Of a stretch of DNA of 64,000 nucleotides, positions 1 to 11,706 are shown piece by piece. Each line of letters opens with the position of its first letter. Positions within the stretch are counted from its first letter, which is position 1. Where the stretch lies: contig CM055316.2 in assembly GCA_029255685.2 (NCBI GenBank), positions 71,129,237 to 71,193,236 of the forward strand, given 5' to 3'. The stretch comes from Silene conica (taxonomy: Eukaryota > Streptophyta > Magnoliopsida > Caryophyllales > Caryophyllaceae). Below the pieces are notes generated by a model. The model was given only the letters and a program-made list of their open reading frames with translations. It was not told the DNA's origin and ran no database searches. A program made the position numbers and the translations under genes.

Positions 1-429
1 AGAGGATCTTGGTGTTGGTAGTTCCATTATTGAGGAGGATCTTGGAGCTTAATCGCTTTTGAGGTGACGATAATGAGAAACTCGGCCTTTGTGTGTATAT
101 TAGCATATTTGATGTGATTCTTGGCTTGGTTTCTGTTTTTATTAATGTTTGATAATCAAGGGTTTTAGTAACATGCTTAGGAATGCTTTACTTTGATGAA
201 ATTAAGCTTGTTAAGGATTCTTATGCTCATATGTTGTTTTTATGAAAAATCTCATGTTTGCGACGGATACTTGTTTTAACCGTCTTAAGGATTGTTATGG
301 GAATTACGTGCTGCTAGGAAGTAGTATTGGATGTTTGATAATGATGGGCAAACTTATATTGTAGCAATTGTGAAGTTTGAGTATCGATTTGTGAAGTTTT
401 GTGATGTTGGAAATTTGCGTTTTTCGGTA

Positions 430-835
430 ACAGGCTCTCTGAGCCGGTCGACCGACCGGCCGCCGGCCGACCGGCTGGGAGAGCGTATATTGTATTTTCG
501 AGATTTTTGGAAGTTTGGCCTTAGGACTGCCAGCCGGCCGACCGGCTGCCTGCCGACCGGCTGGTGGTCATTTTTGTTGTTCGTGTTTTGCGAAGAACCT
601 TAGTAGAATGGGAGCCCAGCCGGCAGACCGGCCGCCTGCCAGCCGGCTGGGAGTACATTTGGGGAAGGGTTACGAATTTGTGAAGGCTAAGGGGAAGGTT
701 CTCCCAGCCGGCCGACCGGCTGCCTGCCGACCGGCTGGGGACCCTCTTTTGTGTTTTGGTTTTCAAAAGCAAAGAAGAAAGACTGGGGTGGTCACCAGCC
801 GGCCGACCGGCTGCCTGCCGACCGGCTGGGGACCC
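430..835 (+). repeat. Five GC-rich near-palindromic repeats in the LTR
   Basis: Five blocks built from CCAGCCGG, CGACCGGCTG and CCTGCCGACCGG units lie near 437-476, 529-563, 616-651, 701-739 and 794-830. Each is close to its own reverse complement and could fold as a strong hairpin. The GC content is far above that of the surroundings. The same set recurs at 6784-7189 in the 3' LTR. Open frames crossing these blocks exist on both strands and are by-products of the repeat composition. Confidence 0.85.
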
Positions 836-985
836 CTGTAAGCTATTTTGAGTTTTTCGTAATTTGATCGTAACTTTCAAACGGTTTATCGGTTTTACTT
901 GAAACTTGTTTTGTGCACCTTTGACATGTATTTGAGGTCCCCGGAGGATGGGCAACATTATATTGGGTTCGGGAATATAGTGAGG

Positions 986-1032
986 ATAGAGACCCCCCGG
1001 TCGGGCAACCGAAAGGGAAACCGGCTCTCTCT
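986..1032 (+). other. GNRA-capped hairpin module, copy 1 in LTR
   Basis: The module has the layout CCC-stem-GCAA-stem-GGGAAACCGGCTCTC. A short stem, TCGG with CCGA, closes a GCAA tetraloop. A second module at 1919-1964 keeps the flanks but uses the stem ACTGG with CCAGT and a GTAA loop. Both loops fit the GNRA class and the stem bases changed together. The two modules bracket the hairpin array at 1125-1770. Both are repeated in the 3' LTR (about 7340-7386 and 8273-8318). Their function is unknown; folding of the transcript is inferred. Confidence 0.6.
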
Positions 1033-1124
1033 CATCTTAGTTCTCGAGGTCAATTAAGTGTTGATTAGAAGTTAAAGGTAGAACTATAGGGTAGTTCATA
1101 AACTTGAATGATATTGTTTTGATG

Positions 1125-1770
1125 CGTATTAAGTTATGCGTTAAGATGTCGCCTCTGAACTTAATACGTAGGTTGTTTGTCATGTATAGGGGTATGCGTT
1201 GAGTTTTCGCCTCTGAGCCCTATATGTGTTTGTTTGTCGTGTATGGAGCCATGCGTTGAGTTTTCGCCTCTGAGTTCTATACATGTTTGTTTGTCGTGTC
1301 TGGGACATGCGTTGAGTTTTCGCCTCTGAGTCCAGACATGTATGTGTGATCGCGTCAGAACATGCGTTGAGTTTTCGCCTCTGAGTCTGACGAGTAGAGC
1401 AACTGCACGACGGGGCAGTCAGGTTGTCATACCTTACCCGGAGTGCAGGTGTTTGGTGCTAGAACATGCGTTGAGTTTTCGCCTCTGAGTCTAGTATCTT
1501 GTGATGTAGTAGGGGTCCATGCGTTGAGTTTTCGCCTCTGAGTTCCTTACTTGTGATAGTGAATTGAATGCTAGTCCATGCGTTGAGTTTTCGCCTCTGA
1601 GTCTAGTGTTCTGTGATAGCCGGTCCATGCGTTGAGTTTTCGCCTCTGAGTCCTTGCTTGATATTGTGAACTTGGTATTTAGGTTATGCGTTAAGATGTC
1701 GCCTCTGAACCTTTATACTTGCTGAATTGTTTAGTATCTAGGTTATGCGTTAAGATGTCGCCTCTGAACC
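1125..1770 (+). repeat. Array of 11 hairpins with constant loop and co-varying stems
   Basis: A core of about 24 bases recurs eleven times. Eight copies read ATGCGTTGAGTTTTCGCC and on to CTCTGAG; three (first and last two) read ATGCGTTAAGATGTCGCC and on to CTCTGAAC. Each core is flanked by arms that are different in sequence from hairpin to hairpin but complementary to each other. Examples are GTATTAAGTT with AACTTAATAC, GTCTGGGA with TCCAGAC, and CGTCAGA with TCTGACG. Several pairs are kept through G-T wobble. Inside the core GCG and CGC can extend the fold. The array recurs at 7479-8124 in the 3' LTR. Confidence 0.85.
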
Positions 1771-2492
1771 TTTATACTTGCTGTTTTATATATCTGCTTG
1801 CCTTGATGATGGTACAGTGTCAGATATGCATAGTATGTTATCGTTGTTATATGATCTGTGGTTAAATCATCCAAGGCATTGGATGACTCTTAGTTCGGTT
1901 TCATAAATAATTGGATTGAAAGACCCCCCGACTGGGTAACCAGTAGGGAAACCGGCTCTCCTTCCTATTTGTTTATGAAGTTAGTTGAGAGCCGTGCATG
2001 GTAATCGCATGATAGTAAGAGATCAGATGATGGGTTGTTTATGCTTCACATGTTGATATATGTTGGAGTATTCTGTATTGTTTTATGTGTTACGTGTTGT
2101 CACAAAAGGTGGCTAGGAGAACTCTAGTCACTCCCCACTGATTGTGGCGTACATGTTTTCATGTATGTAGGTACATGCAGGGTTGGAGATCAGGGTTACA
2201 GGAGAGCTAGCGAGTGATGATCCGTTCATCAGTTGACTTACCCTTATTTATCGTTTAGCTGGACTCGTAGTTTTGATACATTTGTTTTGGTGCCTGTAGG
2301 GATGTTCCATCCCAGGCTTGTATTTATGTTTTGGTTTCAGTACTTAGAACTGTTACTTATCTTTTTGACTTCAGTTTCAGTTTACGTTTCAGTCTAAGAC
2401 TTCTCGCATGTTTTATCTTTAAAATTTTTAATTCCGCTGAAATTTTGGTACTTTTATGTGTTTATATTTCCGCTTTCGCGAGGGGTTTTACA

Positions 2493-5400
2493 GTTGGTAT
2501 CAGAGCATTATTGCTCCCGACGCACTCATGTAACCCCCAACCTTAACTTGACCATTTAATCGAATAATGAATGAGAGATGGGGTAAATTTAAGGACTTAA
2601 ATTGTAGTCTGTTTTGTGACTGCTTTTATTAGGTTCTAACGTGTTTGTTGATTATCTTTGATTTTACTTTATTGCCTTCCAATCGACGAACCGTGGACTA
2701 ATCCATCTGGCGATGAAGACCTGAGCTCCTACCGAAGATAGAAGATTCGTGCTACTGTTGGAGAATGCTTCTAAGCCTTGAAGATACTTCTCTTTCTTCG
2801 TGCATCACCTTTTTCGATAACTCTGGATGCACATCCTTCTTTTAGAATATTTGTCTATCTTGCTTGGACAGATCTTCATATCTTTTCAGCTTAACCTTGT
2901 TGCTTGCTTTCTTAAGGTGCCCTCTAGGTAACCTTCCCTTTTATTGGATTTGGAGGAATTAGTTTTAAGGATAACCGTGAGTTGTGTTTTGAGAAATGTT
3001 GTTATTTGAGGAATAACTTAAGAGGTGTCGAGAGACATGTTTTGGTGATCTAAGGGTCTAGTTGTCTATCCAATTGGGAGAGTGAAAGTGAGTGATATGA
3101 TACTTGCTTGAAGGTTGAGTTGTTTACTTAGTATTCGGTGGAACTTAATCTGGAGAACCATGCTTAGATTGTGAAAATATGTGGATTGAAGAGTACTGTG
3201 AGGATATAGAGCGACCTAGAAGAATAAGCTTAAGATGCTAATGAAAAAGAATAGATGAGTAAAGTGAGTTAGTATCAATTGACTTAGATGAGTGATTGAG
3301 TTGAGAAAGGTCCGTTGTTGAGGAATGCGAATCATTTGCTATAATAGTGGAATACTCGAAGAGGTTGACTTAAGCTTCGAGGAAGTGAATCACTATGTGA
3401 CCCTAGGTTGCTTAATAAATCTTAGCATTTATTTATTGAAAAACATAAGAGAAATTTGAGGTTGCACCACCAGTATGTGGATGGAATGAAGTACTTTATT
3501 GAGAGATGGAAGTTCAGAAACTTGATGGTTAAAAATTGTTAACTTGTGGAGAGTGAGTTAAGTAAAGTGGATATAGCATATAGGGGTGATGACCTGAAAG
3601 TGTTATTGAATTGTCATTTGAGGGACTAGCAGAGATGAGACATCTCAAACTTTTGGGAATAGGTAGCTGTAATGATGATACCGTTTAAAGTTTGCAATAT
3701 TAGGGTATATAAATCATTGGAGGAATTGTTCGTGAGAACCGATAATAGAATGACTTGATTTGGAAAGTAAGAAGTGAGAATCCCGCGAGAATAGTGAGAG
3801 ACCCGCACCTTGGAAGATTCCGCAATCGTTCTTTTCACGTCGCTTCTCTCCTTTCTTCTCCTTTGCTTCTCCGTCTGCTCTTGGCTTCAACTGTGATTGG
3901 GGTCCATAGCCTAAAGTTCCTTACCTTGTCATTTTGTTGTTCCACGAGCCGTCTTCCGTGTGTCTCTCTCGAGACCTATGTCGTGTTTATCCCTGAAGTT
4001 CGTATCTCATCTCCTCTTCTGTGAGCCTCGTTCCTTTTCATCTAGACTAGTGGCGAGATTGACTTGTTCTTGGAATAGTGATACATGCCTTGAGGAATGC
4101 TCGGTTTGCGTTGTCAGAATTTGGTTGAGAGAGTTTACGATAATAATTATCGGGTGATATGGGATATTGTGCCGTCTTGAGAGTTTCATGTTAGATGGCT
4201 AGATGTAAGTGGTGATTGTAGATTTGGAAGTACCATTTGAGGATTTAAATACGATACTTGGAGTCTTAGGTTATTTTGGAGGTACATGCTTAAGATGATG
4301 ATGTGGTTAAATTGATGAATTAGGTAAGTTAGTGCTACTTAATCTTGAGGAATTTTTGTAATGCAGAAAGGACCACATACTTGAGGAACGAGAGTTATTG
4401 GTAACGGTGTGAGAATGTTGAGACATTTACGATTTGACTTATGGAGTTGACTGAGTGTTTGACCGTAGGTTACTTATTGAACCTCAGCGTTTACCTATTG
4501 AGATACTTAAGGAAATTGTAAGATGCCCCACTGGTAGGTGGATTGTTTTTTTTTATAGCCGTGGAATAATGGAAGTTTGTTGGCTTAATAACGCTTCATG
4601 AGTGGTTGACAGGTAACCATTGATGTCTGAGGTAATCATAGAGTAGAAATTTGTAACTTATAAGTGTTCATGAATATCATTCGGGAACTTCGGAATGCGA
4701 ATAACTAAACCTTATTGAAACCGTAGGAGTGAAAGTTGTTACTTCTTTGGGACCTTTTCTTTGGGATGCATATTGTTGGTAAGTGGTTGAAACCAGAGGA
4801 TTTAAGAGTTGCTACTTGCTACCTTAGTAAGATCTTGGTTTGAATGTTCATTGTGGTAATAAAATTTGGGAATTTAGTATATCGAGCCTTGTGGAATAGG
4901 TTTGTTAGGATCGAACCGTTAAAATTTAAGGTTATAGGATAATGAGTACCGTATCTTGGGTTTTGAAGTTCGTTGTTCTGGTGATAGAATTCCAGTTCTG
5001 AGTTTTGGAAGACTTCTTGTTGAGGAATACCTTGTTCTGTGAATGAGATAATGATAAGAGGGATCGTGAAACCATTGAGAGTCTAGAGATCACTTGAATT
5101 GTCTTTCTTGGGATATATTGGGAATCGTTGTAACGACGCTTTGATCATGGATCGAGTGATTAGTGACCCCGTGTTTAGCAGGAGTTACCGTTTTCCTTGA
5201 CCTCTAACCTGGTTGTTTCATTCCTTCGATCCTTCCTTGTATGTTCTGTCAGCTGTGAAACTAGAAACTCTCAGTCCTTCGTGTCGAAAGTAATCTCTAT
5301 GATCATTTCTACGCTCCCGGTGACTATTTTTGGAATGTGTTCACTATTGTTAACACTGAAAGTTGTAATTTTTGGAAAAACCATAATCGTTTTGAGGATT

Positions 5401-5832
5401 TGGAAACTTCTCCCTCTTTTGTTGAAAGTAAATAAAGGTCGATTTTGAAGGAAACTTGATTTTAAAGAGCAGAACGTTTAACAACTTTGATGGATTTCAG
5501 CGTTGATTGCCACTGGAACGTGTTATTGGAGACGTCTGATAACCTGTGCTGTGTTTATCAACACCGAATCGATCTAAATTTCGAAATTTTACTGATTTAG
5601 TTTTGGGACTTGTCTCAGATTTGGAATGTCGGACTCTTGAATACGTAACGAGAATCCTAATGTCCATTGACAAGACTTGTGCCTTGAAATCTTTTGCTTC
5701 TTGAAACCTTTTCGAAAGATAAAGTTTTGCGTCACCATAACCCGTGTGGTACATTTTGAAAGTTATAGTTGTTTTCATACCAATTTTTGTCTTCAAGTTT
5801 CGAGGACGAAACTTTTTGAAAGATGGGGTGAT
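2493..5832 (+). mobile_element. Internal region of the LTR element; no gag-pol seen
   Basis: This is 3.3 kb between the primer site and the 3' LTR. I see no recognisable gag, protease, reverse transcriptase, RNase H or integrase frame. The element is therefore a non-coding (LARD-like) or degenerate form that would have depended on proteins made elsewhere. It ends with a GAGGACGAAACTTTTTG stretch and a purine-rich tract (AAAGATGGGG, 5820-5829) just before the 3' LTR, the layout expected for plus-strand priming in Ty3/Gypsy elements. It is broken or naturally empty as a coding element, yet very young by its LTRs. Confidence 0.8.
2494..2506 (+). other. Primer binding site complementary to tRNA-Met
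   Basis: The motif TTGGTATCAGAGC directly follows the LTR end at 2492. It is the standard site complementary to the 3' end of initiator tRNA-Met that plant LTR elements use to prime minus-strand synthesis. Confidence 0.92.
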
Positions 5833-8800
5833 TGTAACATCCCGCATTTTCGTAACTTATATTTTAAGAGTTTTAATTTATTTTACGGAATAAAATAATA
5901 TTTTAATATAAATTGTTAAGTTATTTTTAAATGTTCCGTTAAGATCCGTCTTAAGAAACCTTAATTTCTTAAGATGTTAATAACTTGGCTTAAATCAAAC
6001 CCGACTTAAAACCCGTTCACAACTATTGACCCGACTCAAGTAAGAAAAAGGACTACTTAAACCCCCCCCCCCCCCCCCAAAACCCTTTATGTCGACATAC
6101 CCCCTCCCTCACAACTCATTCTACTGCTTCCCTAAAACCTCCATTTCTCTCATTTCTTCAAGCTTCAACTCAACATTTCGAGGTCTTCCCGAAGTCGAAT
6201 CAAGGCAAGTTATACCTTTTCGGAATCCTTGCGAGATTTGCAAGACATCCGTCTCTTTCAATTTCATTTTCGTTCAACTTGAAAAAGGGGCTGTTTTGTG
6301 TAATTTCCGTTTTAGCATCTAAAAACCCGTTTTCTTTGTTGTAGGAGAAGACTTAGAGGATCTTGGTGTTGGTAGTTCCATTATTGAGGAGGATCTTGGA
6401 GCTTAATCGCTTTTGAGGTGACGATAATGAGAAACTCGGCCTTTGTGTGTATATTAGCATATTTGATGTGATTCTTGGCTTGGTTTCTGTTTTTATTAAT
6501 GTTTGATAATCAAGGGTTTTAGTAACATGCTTAGGAATGCTTTACTTTGATGAAATTAAGCTTGTTAAGGATTCTTATGCTCATATGTTGTTTTTATGAA
6601 AAATCTCATGTTTGCGACGGATACTTGTTTTAACCGTCTTAAGGATTGTTATGGGAATTACGTGCTGCTAGGAAGTAGTATTGGATGTTTGATAATGATG
6701 GGCAAACTTATATTGTAGCAATTGTGAAGTTTGAGTATCGATTTGTGAAGTTTTGTGATGTTGGAAATTTGCGTTTTTCGGTAACAGGCTCTCTGAGCCG
6801 GTCGACCGACCGGCCGCCGGCCGACCGGCTGGGAGAGCGTATATTGTATTTTCGAGATTTTTGGAAGTTTGGCCTTAGGACTGCCAGCCGGCCGACCGGC
6901 TGCCTGCCGACCGGCTGGTGGTCATTTTTGTTGTTCGTGTTTTGCGAAGAACCTTAGTAGAATGGGAGCCCAGCCGGCAGACCGGCCGCCTGCCAGCCGG
7001 CTGGGAGTACATTTGGGGAAGGGTTACGAATTTGTGAAGGCTAAGGGGAAGGTTCTCCCAGCCGGCCGACCGGCTGCCTGCCGACCGGCTGGGGACCCTC
7101 TTTTGTGTTTTGGTTTTCAAAAGCAAAGAAGAAAGACTGGGGTGGTCACCAGCCGGCCGACCGGCTGCCTGCCGACCGGCTGGGGACCCCTGTAAGCTAT
7201 TTTGAGTTTTTCGTAATTTGATCGTAACTTTCAAACGGTTTATCGGTTTTACTTGAAACTTGTTTTGTGCACCTTTGACATGTATTTGAGGTCCCCGGAG
7301 GATGGGCAACATTATATTGGGTTCGGGAATATAGTGAGGATAGAGACCCCCCGGTCGGGCAACCGAAAGGGAAACCGGCTCTCTCTCATCTTAGTTCTCG
7401 AGGTCAATTAAGTGTTGATTAGAAGTTAAAGGTAGAACTATAGGGTAGTTCATAAACTTGAATGATATTGTTTTGATGCGTATTAAGTTATGCGTTAAGA
7501 TGTCGCCTCTGAACTTAATACGTAGGTTGTTTGTCATGTATAGGGGTATGCGTTGAGTTTTCGCCTCTGAGCCCTATATGTGTTTGTTTGTCGTGTATGG
7601 AGCCATGCGTTGAGTTTTCGCCTCTGAGTTCTATACATGTTTGTTTGTCGTGTCTGGGACATGCGTTGAGTTTTCGCCTCTGAGTCCAGACATGTATGTG
7701 TGATCGCGTCAGAACATGCGTTGAGTTTTCGCCTCTGAGTCTGACGAGTAGAGCAACTGCACGACGGGGCAGTCAGGTTGTCATACCTTACCCGGAGTGC
7801 AGGTGTTTGGTGCTAGAACATGCGTTGAGTTTTCGCCTCTGAGTCTAGTATCTTGTGATGTAGTAGGGGTCCATGCGTTGAGTTTTCGCCTCTGAGTTCC
7901 TTACTTGTGATAGTGAATTGAATGCTAGTCCATGCGTTGAGTTTTCGCCTCTGAGTCTAGTGTTCTGTGATAGCCGGTCCATGCGTTGAGTTTTCGCCTC
8001 TGAGTCCTTGCTTGATATTGTGAACTTGGTATTTAGGTTATGCGTTAAGATGTCGCCTCTGAACCTTTATACTTGCTGAATTGTTTAGTATCTAGGTTAT
8101 GCGTTAAGATGTCGCCTCTGAACCTTTATACTTGCTGTTTTATATATCTGCTTGCCTTGATGATGGTACAGTGTCAGATATGCATAGTATGTTATCGTTG
8201 TTATATGATCTGTGGTTAAATCATCCAAGGCATTGGATGACTCTTAGTTCGGTTTCATAAATAATTGGATTGAAAGACCCCCCGACTGGGTAACCAGTAG
8301 GGAAACCGGCTCTCCTTCCTATTTGTTTATGAAGTTAGTTGAGAGCCGTGCATGGTAATCGCATGATAGTAAGAGATCAGATGATGGGTTGTTTATGCTT
8401 CACATGTTGATATATGTTGGAGTATTCTGTATTGTTTTATGTGTTACGTGTTGTCACAAAAGGTGGCTAGGAGAACTCTAGTCACTCCCCACTGATTGTG
8501 GCGTACATGTTTTCATGTATGTAGGTACATGCAGGGTTGGAGATCAGGGTTACAGGAGAGCTAGCGAGTGATGATCCGTTCATCAGTTGACTTACCCTTA
8601 TTTATCGTTTAGCTGGACTCGTAGTTTTGATACATTTGTTTTGGTGCCTGTAGGGATGTTCCATCCCAGGCTTGTATTTATGTTTTGGTTTCAGTACTTA
8701 GAACTGTTACTTATCTTTTTGACTTCAGTTTCAGTTTACGTTTCAGTCTAAGACTTCTCGCATGTTTTATCTTTAAAATTTTTAATTCCGCTGCAATTTT

Positions 8801-8846
8801 GGTACTTTTATGTGTTTATATTTCCGCTTTCGCGAGGGGTTTTACA
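5833..8846 (+). mobile_element. 3' LTR of the same element (complete, 3014 bp)
   Basis: The LTR starts TGTAACATCCCGC at 5833 and ends TTTTACA at 8846, giving TG...CA borders. It matches the 5' LTR over the 2492 bases visible there. It contains the GC-rich repeats, the GNRA-capped modules and the 11-hairpin array, plus a run of 17 C at 6062-6078 near its 5' end that falls outside the visible part of the 5' LTR. The base after it (8847) is MULE coding sequence, so the element landed in an older transposase gene. The 5-bp target duplication cannot be checked because the left flank is outside the window. Confidence 0.9.
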
Positions 8847-9299
8847 AGAGCTTTACTTGAAAGCATTCCTGCAAGCAGATGGTCATTATGTCACGATGGC
8901 GGTCATAGATATGGAATTAGAACTAACAATAATTCTGAATGTTTCAACGGTGTATTGAAACGTGTTCGGTTTTTGCCGATAACTGCTCTTGTAAAAACAA
9001 CCTTCTTCCGACTCAATACTTATTTAGTTGAGAGGCGTGAGAATGCTAGGCAAAGGATGCTACTAGGTAACATATGGTCAGAGAAAGTTCAACAAAAGTT
9101 TGACAAAAATATGACTTTGGGTATGTTTCAAGTTCTCGAGAGGGTTCGCAGCATGTCACTTGATGCTTTACGAAATACGAACCAAGGTCATCTCGTCCAA
9201 TATCAAGAACCGGCACCTCCATCACCACCAAGATATGACTTTCGACATCTCGATCAACGTCTACAAGGTCAAGAAAATGAAGCCGGTGCATCCACTTAA
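8847..9299 (+). pseudogene. C-terminal remnant of a MULE (MuDR-type) transposase
   Basis: The frame gives about 150 residues starting RALLESIPASRW, then HDGGHRYGIRTNN, SECFNGVLKRVRFLPITAL and FRLNTYLVERREN. These match the conserved block after the DDE core of plant MULE transposases (D.G.RYG..TTN.SE.FN.VLK..R.LPI.ALV). The tail ends at a natural-looking stop at 9297-9299. The N-terminal part lies on the far side of the LTR element, outside the window. The open frame happens to run on from the LTR (from 8685), but the first 54 residues are LTR sequence and not part of the transposase. Confidence 0.8.
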
Positions 9300-9900
9300 A
9301 GAGCGCGAAAGAAAGGAAAGAGTCGACGTCAAGAGTAGTGGGTAGTAGCTTTGTTGTTTTAAAACATTTTGTTAATGTTGATTTCAAACATTTGGTTAAT
9401 GTTGTTTATGTATTAAGACTCGAGGAGTTGTTTTTATGCATCTTCAAATGACCATGGTTTCCAAACTCGAGTTATTGTTTCTATGATGTGGATGTGGATT
9501 TGAAAGGCAGGGATGAAAAAAATTGAAGGAATGAATGGAAAGAAGGGAGGAAGAGTAATAAAAGAACATGCCCCTTCAACAAGACAACGACCAGATGCAT
9601 GGAAAGTTTCTGCCCAAACTTCTGATTTTGGCACAATTCATGCCTTCAACAGGTCGCTGTCGCATCCCCAGTTTTTGAAAGTTTCTGCTCAATTTTAATG
9701 ATTTTGCCAAACAACTGGTCGCTGTCTGGGACAACGACATGTTTAAAAAATAAAAAAAAAAAAGGAAAAATAACCAAAAATGGTGAGGTGGAACCATTTT
9801 TGGTAAATAGTTTCAAAACAGCACTAGTTTGTTAAATAGTTTCGTTTTGAGCACCATTTCGGCAAAACTTCGCTATCCACGACCCGTCACTCCTCACACT
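9300..9900 (+). other. Downstream flank of the MULE remnant, possible right terminus
   Basis: No gene is seen. It is AT-rich with an A-rich run at 9747-9765. The stretch 9770-9880 repeats TTTGGTAAATAGTTTC-like units, a composition often seen in the terminal inverted repeats of plant MULEs. Without the left end the assignment is tentative. Confidence 0.35.
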
Positions 9901-10644
9901 ATAACACTCGACCTAAACGTAGGACTGGAAATGTTAGCCACAATAGCTTGTTAGGCTGTGTACTAATCCCATAGATCACACGTGTCCTTTTCATCGCATT
10001 TTGTCTTCACTCATACGCATTCTATGAACTTTCCCAAGAGGTCACACAACCTAAGACTACTCCCAGTTAAGCACGATTAATTGTGAATTTTTTTCGCATG
10101 CATAACCAGAAAAGAAAGTGCACTTTGTTAATATGTGAAGTTTTTTCAATCTCTTTAAGCCCTAACCCGAGTTTAAACCTACCAATAGACCTCCTCAAAG
10201 CGTAACCCCACGTGAATAACGCATTCGAATCGGTGAAATATTACACACCCCTAATTGTGATTCCAATACTAAACTGATTACACACCTAGTCCAATGCTCT
10301 ATATTTTATCCCAATGTGCAAAATTAGGACCTCAATAGATATAATGGAAAAGACAAATTATTGTTTCGGACGGTCATTTTTTGTCTGAAGTTTTAGACGG
10401 CCATATGTGATTATTTTATAGTTAAATGTAATCACAATAGTGTAACCAATGTTACCGCTTATGATAACTAGTTTGACAATAGTGATTAGATTTGACTCTA
10501 AAACGATTACAAAATTCTGTCTTAATTATTTCATAACAAAAATTGTCCATCTGAAACAAAACTGTTTCGTAAAAACGTATATAAAAGTGTGAAATTCTTA
10601 TTTTTCCACCGTTTTGCCTCGATCCTAGGGTTATATATGGTAAA
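9901..10644. other. Intergenic, no gene seen
   Basis: AT-rich sequence without a convincing reading frame, splice-supported exon or element border until the Helitron end at 10645. Confidence 0.5.
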
Positions 10645-10779
10645 CTAGTGTAACACCCGTGAAAAATCACGGGATTGTGTACACCTATTTTTAAAGATGA
10701 CTATAAATCATTATATAACCAATTCTATTTATTCGAACATGTGTACTATTTAAAAATAGAAAATAAATAATATAATATC

Positions 10780-10832
<53 letters not shown>

Positions 10833-11482
10833 CAATATATATACGGATTTTATAACAAAATTATAAAAAAAAATCAAAATTAAGATAATTAAGTTCTATA
10901 TAATACAAAAAATGAAAATTATAGTCAAGATTGTGGTTATATTAGTTGAATCAAATTGTTAGATTTATAAGACGAACAGTTAGGAGAATGAAAGAAAAAA
11001 TAAATTAAAATAAAAGATAAATTAATTAAAAAAGGTTCTAATACAAATTAAAATAGAATACTGTATGAAATAAGGAAAATCTAAGAGAAATTTATAGTTT
11101 TATCAAAAATCTTAATATTACGAATCTTAATATTACGTGACATATTGATTAAAAAAAGAAAGCTTATACTATAATGCTACCATAACAAATCTTTGCTTAA
11201 TATTACGGTTGACATATTGATTAAAAAAGCAAAGAAATATTACGTGAGATATCTTTGCTTAATATTAAATATTAAATATTACGTGATTATGTAATGTCAT
11301 CTTAGGAATATTACGGTTGCTGACATGGCTAATTTTAATTGGCCGAAAAAACTTGAAATTGTGAGATTGAATGAGAGGGCTTGAAATATGGTTCTCTAAA
11401 ACCACACTGCGCCACGTCAGCGATTTTACATAATTCTTTAATGATATATAATATATAATGAATAATGATATAATGATAATGA
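10645..11482 (-). mobile_element. Short non-autonomous Helitron
   Basis: On the minus strand the 3' end is a hairpin CCCGTGATTTTTCACGGG followed by TGTTACA and CTAG, next to a host T. The 5' end on the same strand begins TCATTATCATTATA near 11482 and shares a GACGTGGCGCA subterminal motif with other copies at 50992, 57021 and 57575. There is no RepHel coding. A (TA)n run at about 10783-10831 lies inside. The 3' border is firm; the 5' border is approximate because of TCAT repeats. Confidence 0.78.
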
Positions 11483-11706
11483 TGATAATTGGCGGTGAGG
11501 CGGTGAGTTTATCATGAATATACATGTCCTAATATGAACGAGACAGACATCTTTACACTGAAGTCCCCAGCTTTGTCCACGGCGTTACCGGTTACACTTA
11601 CCATTGCGGTGTGGTCGGTGGATACAAAGCAAAAGAGTGAAAGACAGAAAGGGAATGATAAAATTGATAGTTGTGATTTGAGAAGCAGTGAAGTAAAATT
11701 GAGAAG

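Larger units (their letters stand above)
1..2492 (+). mobile_element. 5' LTR (partial) of a long-LTR Ty3/Gypsy-type retroelement
   Basis: This stretch recurs at 6355-8846 with a constant offset of 6354; I noticed one base difference between the copies. It ends in CA at 2492 and is followed at once by a tRNA-Met-type primer binding site, so it is the 5' LTR, with its first ~520 bases lying before the window. The full LTR length from the 3' copy is 3014 bp. Near-identity of the LTRs points to a very recent insertion. The LTR is unusually rich in structured repeats (separate entries). Long LTRs with a tRNA-Met site and a TGTAACATCCC start are typical of Tekay/Del-type elements, but no protein domain is present to confirm the lineage. 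Confidence 0.9.

Noticed and set aside
331-958. Overlapping open frames of 90-145 codons on both strands in the LTR
   Set aside because: They consist of the GC-rich palindromes translated in several frames (PAGRPAACRPAG-like text), recur identically in the 3' LTR and match no protein.
1125-1770. A CRISPR-like array (constant unit, variable spacers)
   Set aside because: Spacing is irregular, the 'spacers' are paired arms of hairpins, the sequence lies in a plant LTR, and no cas genes are present.
986-1964. Hammerhead or retrozyme-type ribozyme in the LTR
   Set aside because: The GGGAAACCGG flank suggested it, but I could not find the CUGANGA core in a matching position; LTR length and organisation also differ from retrozymes.
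10645-10680. Hairpins CCCGTGA...TCACGGG as transcription terminators
   Set aside because: They sit 7-10 bases before CTAG-T at element ends and recur with the same layout at several Helitron borders, so they are Helitron 3' hairpins.
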